Position numbers and translations under genes: made by a program. The notes beneath the pieces were generated by a model that was given only the letters and a program-made list of their open reading frames with translations, was not told the origin of the DNA and ran no database searches. From positions 1 to 38,972 of the forward strand of contig SHVG01000006.1 of assembly GCA_009691145.1 (NCBI GenBank): 38,972 nt of DNA. The letters run 5' to 3'. This document shows positions 36,870-38,972 of the stretch, piece by piece. Origin of the DNA: Candidatus Planktophila sp. GTDB taxonomy: Bacteria; Actinomycetota; Actinomycetes; Nanopelagicales; Nanopelagicaceae. Numbering within the stretch: position 1 is the stretch's first letter; every line of letters starts with the position of its first letter.

Positions 36870-38309
36870 ATGCGTAGAGCAAAAATTGTGTGCACGATGG
36901 GTCCATCAGTTGAGTCCCCGGAGAGAGTAAGAGAGCTCATCGATGCCGGAATGAATATGGCACGCCTGAACCTTTCACATGGTTCCTATGAAGAGCACCA
37001 GGTGCGCTTTGATCAAGTTCGCGCTGCGGCAAAGGCCGCTGGACGGCCAGTTGCAATCTTGGTTGATTTACAAGGCCCAAAGATTCGCCTTGCCAGATTC
37101 GTCGCAGGCCCACATGATTTAGCACGCGGAGATATCTTTACTATTACTACCGATGATGTTGAGGGAACAAAGGATCGTGTCGGCACGACGTATAAAGGCC
37201 TTCCTAGAGATTGCAAAGTCGGAGACCATATTTTGATCGATGATGGAAAAGTTACCGTTCAAGTGGTAAAGATTAAGGGAAATGATGTTGTCACTAAAGT
37301 TATCGAACCAGGCGCAGTAAGTAACAACAAAGGGATTAATTTACCGGGGGTTGCAGTTTCTGCACCTGCAATGTCTGCAAAAGATATCGAAGATCTGCGC
37401 TGGGGCCTGCGTGCCGGTGCCGATTTCATCGCACTCTCATTTGTTAGAAATGCCGCTGATATCAAAGATGTTCATATGATCATGGATGAGGTAGGCATAA
37501 GAATTCCAGTTATTGCAAAGATTGAAAAGCCACAGGCCGTTGTAAATATCGCCGAAATTGTTGATGCCTTTGATGGCATCATGGTTGCCCGCGGTGATTT
37601 AGGCGTTGAGCTGCCAATTGAAGATGTCCCGTTGGTGCAAAAACTCTGCGTCGAATTGGCACGCGATATGGCAAAGCCTGTCATCGTTGCAACACAGATG
37701 CTGGATTCGATGATTACTAACTCGCGCCCTACTCGCGCCGAAGCTACGGACTGTGCAAATGCAGTTATAGATGGCGCAGATGCATTGATGCTTTCAGGTG
37801 AAACAAGTGTTGGCGAATTTCCAATCGAAGCAGTACAGACAATGGCACGTATTATTCAAAAGACTGAAGAGGGCGGCCTCGATCGAATCCGTCCTATAAA
37901 GACCGCTCCTCGTACTAAGGGCGGTGCTATTACAAAAGCTGCAACTGAGGTTGGCGCAATAGTTGATGCTAAATATTTAGTTGCATTTACTCAAAGTGGC
38001 GACTCTGCCCGTCGAATGTCACGCCTGCGCTCACCGATTCCAATTCTTGCAATGACTCCAGAGGTCGGAACATTTAACCGTTTAGCCCTTTCATGGGGCG
38101 TTGAATCAATGTTGACTCCCGTCGTTGGTGCAACCGATGAGATGGTAAAGCTGGTCGACTCGGTACTTATCGAATCAGGACGTGCACAAATCGGCGATAA
38201 CGTGATGATTGTTGCGGGATCTCCTCCAGGAATTCCTGGCTCTACTAATGCGATGCGCGTTCACCGTGTAGGCGATGCCGTTGGTGGCGCCGCTCCCGCC
38301 TACCGCTAA
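36870..38309 (+). CDS. pyk: Pyruvate kinase
   Basis: Last ATP-forming step of glycolysis, phosphoenolpyruvate to pyruvate. The N-terminal RRAKIVCTMGPS and ARLNLSHG, the B domain, and the active-site IPVIAKIEKPQAVVN and GIMVARGDLGVELP are all present. The C-terminal domain has DALMLSGETSVGEFP. 479 aa is full length. It sits 9 nt after gltD and 14 nt before the tRNA. Confidence 0.96.
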   Translation: MRRAKIVCTMGPSVESPERVRELIDAGMNMARLNLSHGSYEEHQVRFDQVRAAAKAAGRPVAILVDLQGPKIRLARFVAGPHDLARGDIFTITTDDVEGTKDRVGTTYKGLPRDCKVGDHILIDDGKVTVQVVKIKGNDVVTKVIEPGAVSNNKGINLPGVAVSAPAMSAKDIEDLRWGLRAGADFIALSFVRNAADIKDVHMIMDEVGIRIPVIAKIEKPQAVVNIAEIVDAFDGIMVARGDLGVELPIEDVPLVQKLCVELARDMAKPVIVATQMLDSMITNSRPTRAEATDCANAVIDGADALMLSGETSVGEFPIEAVQTMARIIQKTEEGGLDRIRPIKTAPRTKGGAITKAATEVGAIVDAKYLVAFTQSGDSARRMSRLRSPIPILAMTPEVGTFNRLALSWGVESMLTPVVGATDEMVKLVDSVLIESGRAQIGDNVMIVAGSPPGIPGSTNAMRVHRVGDAVGGAAPAYR

Positions 38310-38323
38310 GATTTACCAGTAGC

Positions 38324-38396
38324 GCCTCGGTACTCCAACGGTAGAGAGGGCAGTCTCAAACACTGCATAGTGTCGGTTCGAATCCGACTCGGGGCA
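38324..38396 (+). tRNA. tRNA with CAA anticodon (formally Leu), unusual class I shape
   Basis: A 73-nt cloverleaf. The acceptor GCCTCGG pairs with TCGGGGC (two G-U wobbles), discriminator A, no encoded CCA. The anticodon stem GCAGT/ACTGC is perfect, with loop CTCAAAC and anticodon CAA at 38357-38359. The T arm is GTCGG-TTCGAAT-CCGAC. The variable loop is only 5 nt, whereas leucine tRNAs are class II with a long arm. The D stem is just CTC/GAG with 3 nt before the anticodon stem. It may therefore be a non-standard or regulatory tRNA-like gene. Confidence 0.75.
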
Positions 38397-38411
38397 CGCT
38401 AGCAACATTTA

Positions 38412-38426
38412 CATCCTGAAAGGATG
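38412..38426 (+). promoter_or_regulatory. Small hairpin covering the ribosome binding site of the ANTAR gene
   Basis: CATCCT, loop GAA, AGGATG forms a perfect 6-bp hairpin. The AGGA in its 3' arm is the ribosome binding site for GTG 38434, 9 nt away. Folding would hide it. It lies 15 nt after the tRNA. Confidence 0.45.
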
Positions 38427-38433
38427 ACTTGTA

Positions 38434-38972
38434 GTGATTCGTATTCTCGTTGCCGAAGATGAGGCTCTCATCCGCATGGATCTCATCGAGATGTTGCAGG
38501 GCGCTGGCTATGAAGTTGTGGCCGAGGCGAGCAATGGTCAAGAGGCAGTTGAGTTAGCAAATCTTCACAAACCAGATCTTGCAATTTTGGATGTCAAGAT
38601 GCCTGTGATGGATGGAATAACGGCAGCTGAAAAGATAATTACTTTGGCACCGGTGTTAATGCTCACTGCATTTTCTCAAAAAGAGCTCATCGATCGCGCG
38701 CGCGATGCCGGTGTGATGGCATACGTTGTTAAACCATTTACCATCGGCGATTTAATTCCAGCCATTGAGATTGCAATTAGTAGGCATCTGCAAATGAGAT
38801 CGCTGGCCGATGAGGTAGCCGATTTACATGATCGCCTTGAGACCCGTAAGTTAATCGATCGCGCCAAAGGTATTTTGATGAAGGCGCTGAACCTCTCTGA
38901 GCCTCAGGCCTTTTCCTGGATTCAAAGGGCGGCCATGGATAGGCGCATGAGCATGAAGGCCGTTGCCCAGGC
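38434..38972 (+). CDS. ANTAR-domain response regulator, PdtaR-like (partial, runs off the window)
   Basis: A two-component receiver followed by an RNA-binding ANTAR domain. The receiver has acidic residues Glu8, Asp9 and the phosphorylation site Asp53 (LAILDVKMP); the conserved Lys is in VVKPF. The ANTAR part begins about residue 110 and shows the hallmark RAKGILM. Such proteins bind paired-hexaloop RNA and prevent transcription termination; the family's sensor kinase is usually encoded elsewhere. The start is GTG with AAGGA at 38420-38424. 179 codons are visible with no stop before the window ends. It follows pyk, as in other Actinobacteria. Confidence 0.93.
   Translation, partial: MIRILVAEDEALIRMDLIEMLQGAGYEVVAEASNGQEAVELANLHKPDLAILDVKMPVMDGITAAEKIITLAPVLMLTAFSQKELIDRARDAGVMAYVVKPFTIGDLIPAIEIAISRHLQMRSLADEVADLHDRLETRKLIDRAKGILMKALNLSEPQAFSWIQRAAMDRRMSMKAVAQ

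Noticed and set aside
1-38972. CRISPR arrays, insertion sequences, prophage or rRNA
   Set aside because: No regularly spaced repeats, transposase motifs, integrase or rRNA sequence were seen.

Overview
The window is a dense, almost wholly one-directional stretch of a moderate-GC actinobacterial chromosome. The order dinB, DUF3040, mraZ-rsmH-ftsL-ftsI-murE-murF-mraY-murD-ftsW-murG-murC-ftsQ-ftsZ-pgeF-yggS-sepF-yggT, then ileS, a zinc-finger TraR/DksA-like gene, lspA, rluD, dnaE1, lgt, gltBD, pyk and an ANTAR response regulator (pdtaR-like) is an actinobacterial core layout. SepF with no FtsA, and meso-DAP-type MurE, fit this. The modest GC, short spacers, small genes and missing operons suggest a streamlined aquatic actinobacterium such as the Nanopelagicales (acI) group. 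That placement is an inference.

Layout. 1-1750: the end of an unidentified gene, DNA polymerase IV, a DUF3040 membrane protein and a terminator. 1760-18551: the division and cell-wall (dcw) cluster, opened by a 10-bp-periodic MraZ operator and containing a large structured RNA between mraZ and rsmH that matches the actinobacterial mraW RNA motif by position. 18538-21840: ileS on the minus strand, headed by a T-box riboswitch. 21912-27627: TraR/DksA-like protein, lspA, rluD-like and dnaE1. 27628-28017: no full-length gene, but two short ORFs that read as remnants of the his and trp operons. 28041-30792: a MauE/DsbA redox pair, lgt and a VIT-family transporter. 30902-38309: glutamate synthase and pyruvate kinase. 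38324-38972: an odd tRNA with a CAA anticodon and the start of the ANTAR regulator.

The most notable observation is at 27682-27816. A 44-codon ORF begins like HisD (DLRG motif) and ends like HisI (ACHTG-x2-TCF motif), as if hisD to hisI had been deleted in frame while the leaderless promoter stayed in place. It is followed by a 54-aa piece resembling the C-terminal end of the tryptophan-operon membrane protein, at the point where trpE and trpCBA are expected. Other points: many genes have a TANNNT box exactly 6-7 nt before the start codon (leaderless transcription); IleS carries GTHH instead of the HxGH signature; divIVA is absent from its usual place, where ileS is inverted; and a class-I-shaped tRNA carries a leucine anticodon.
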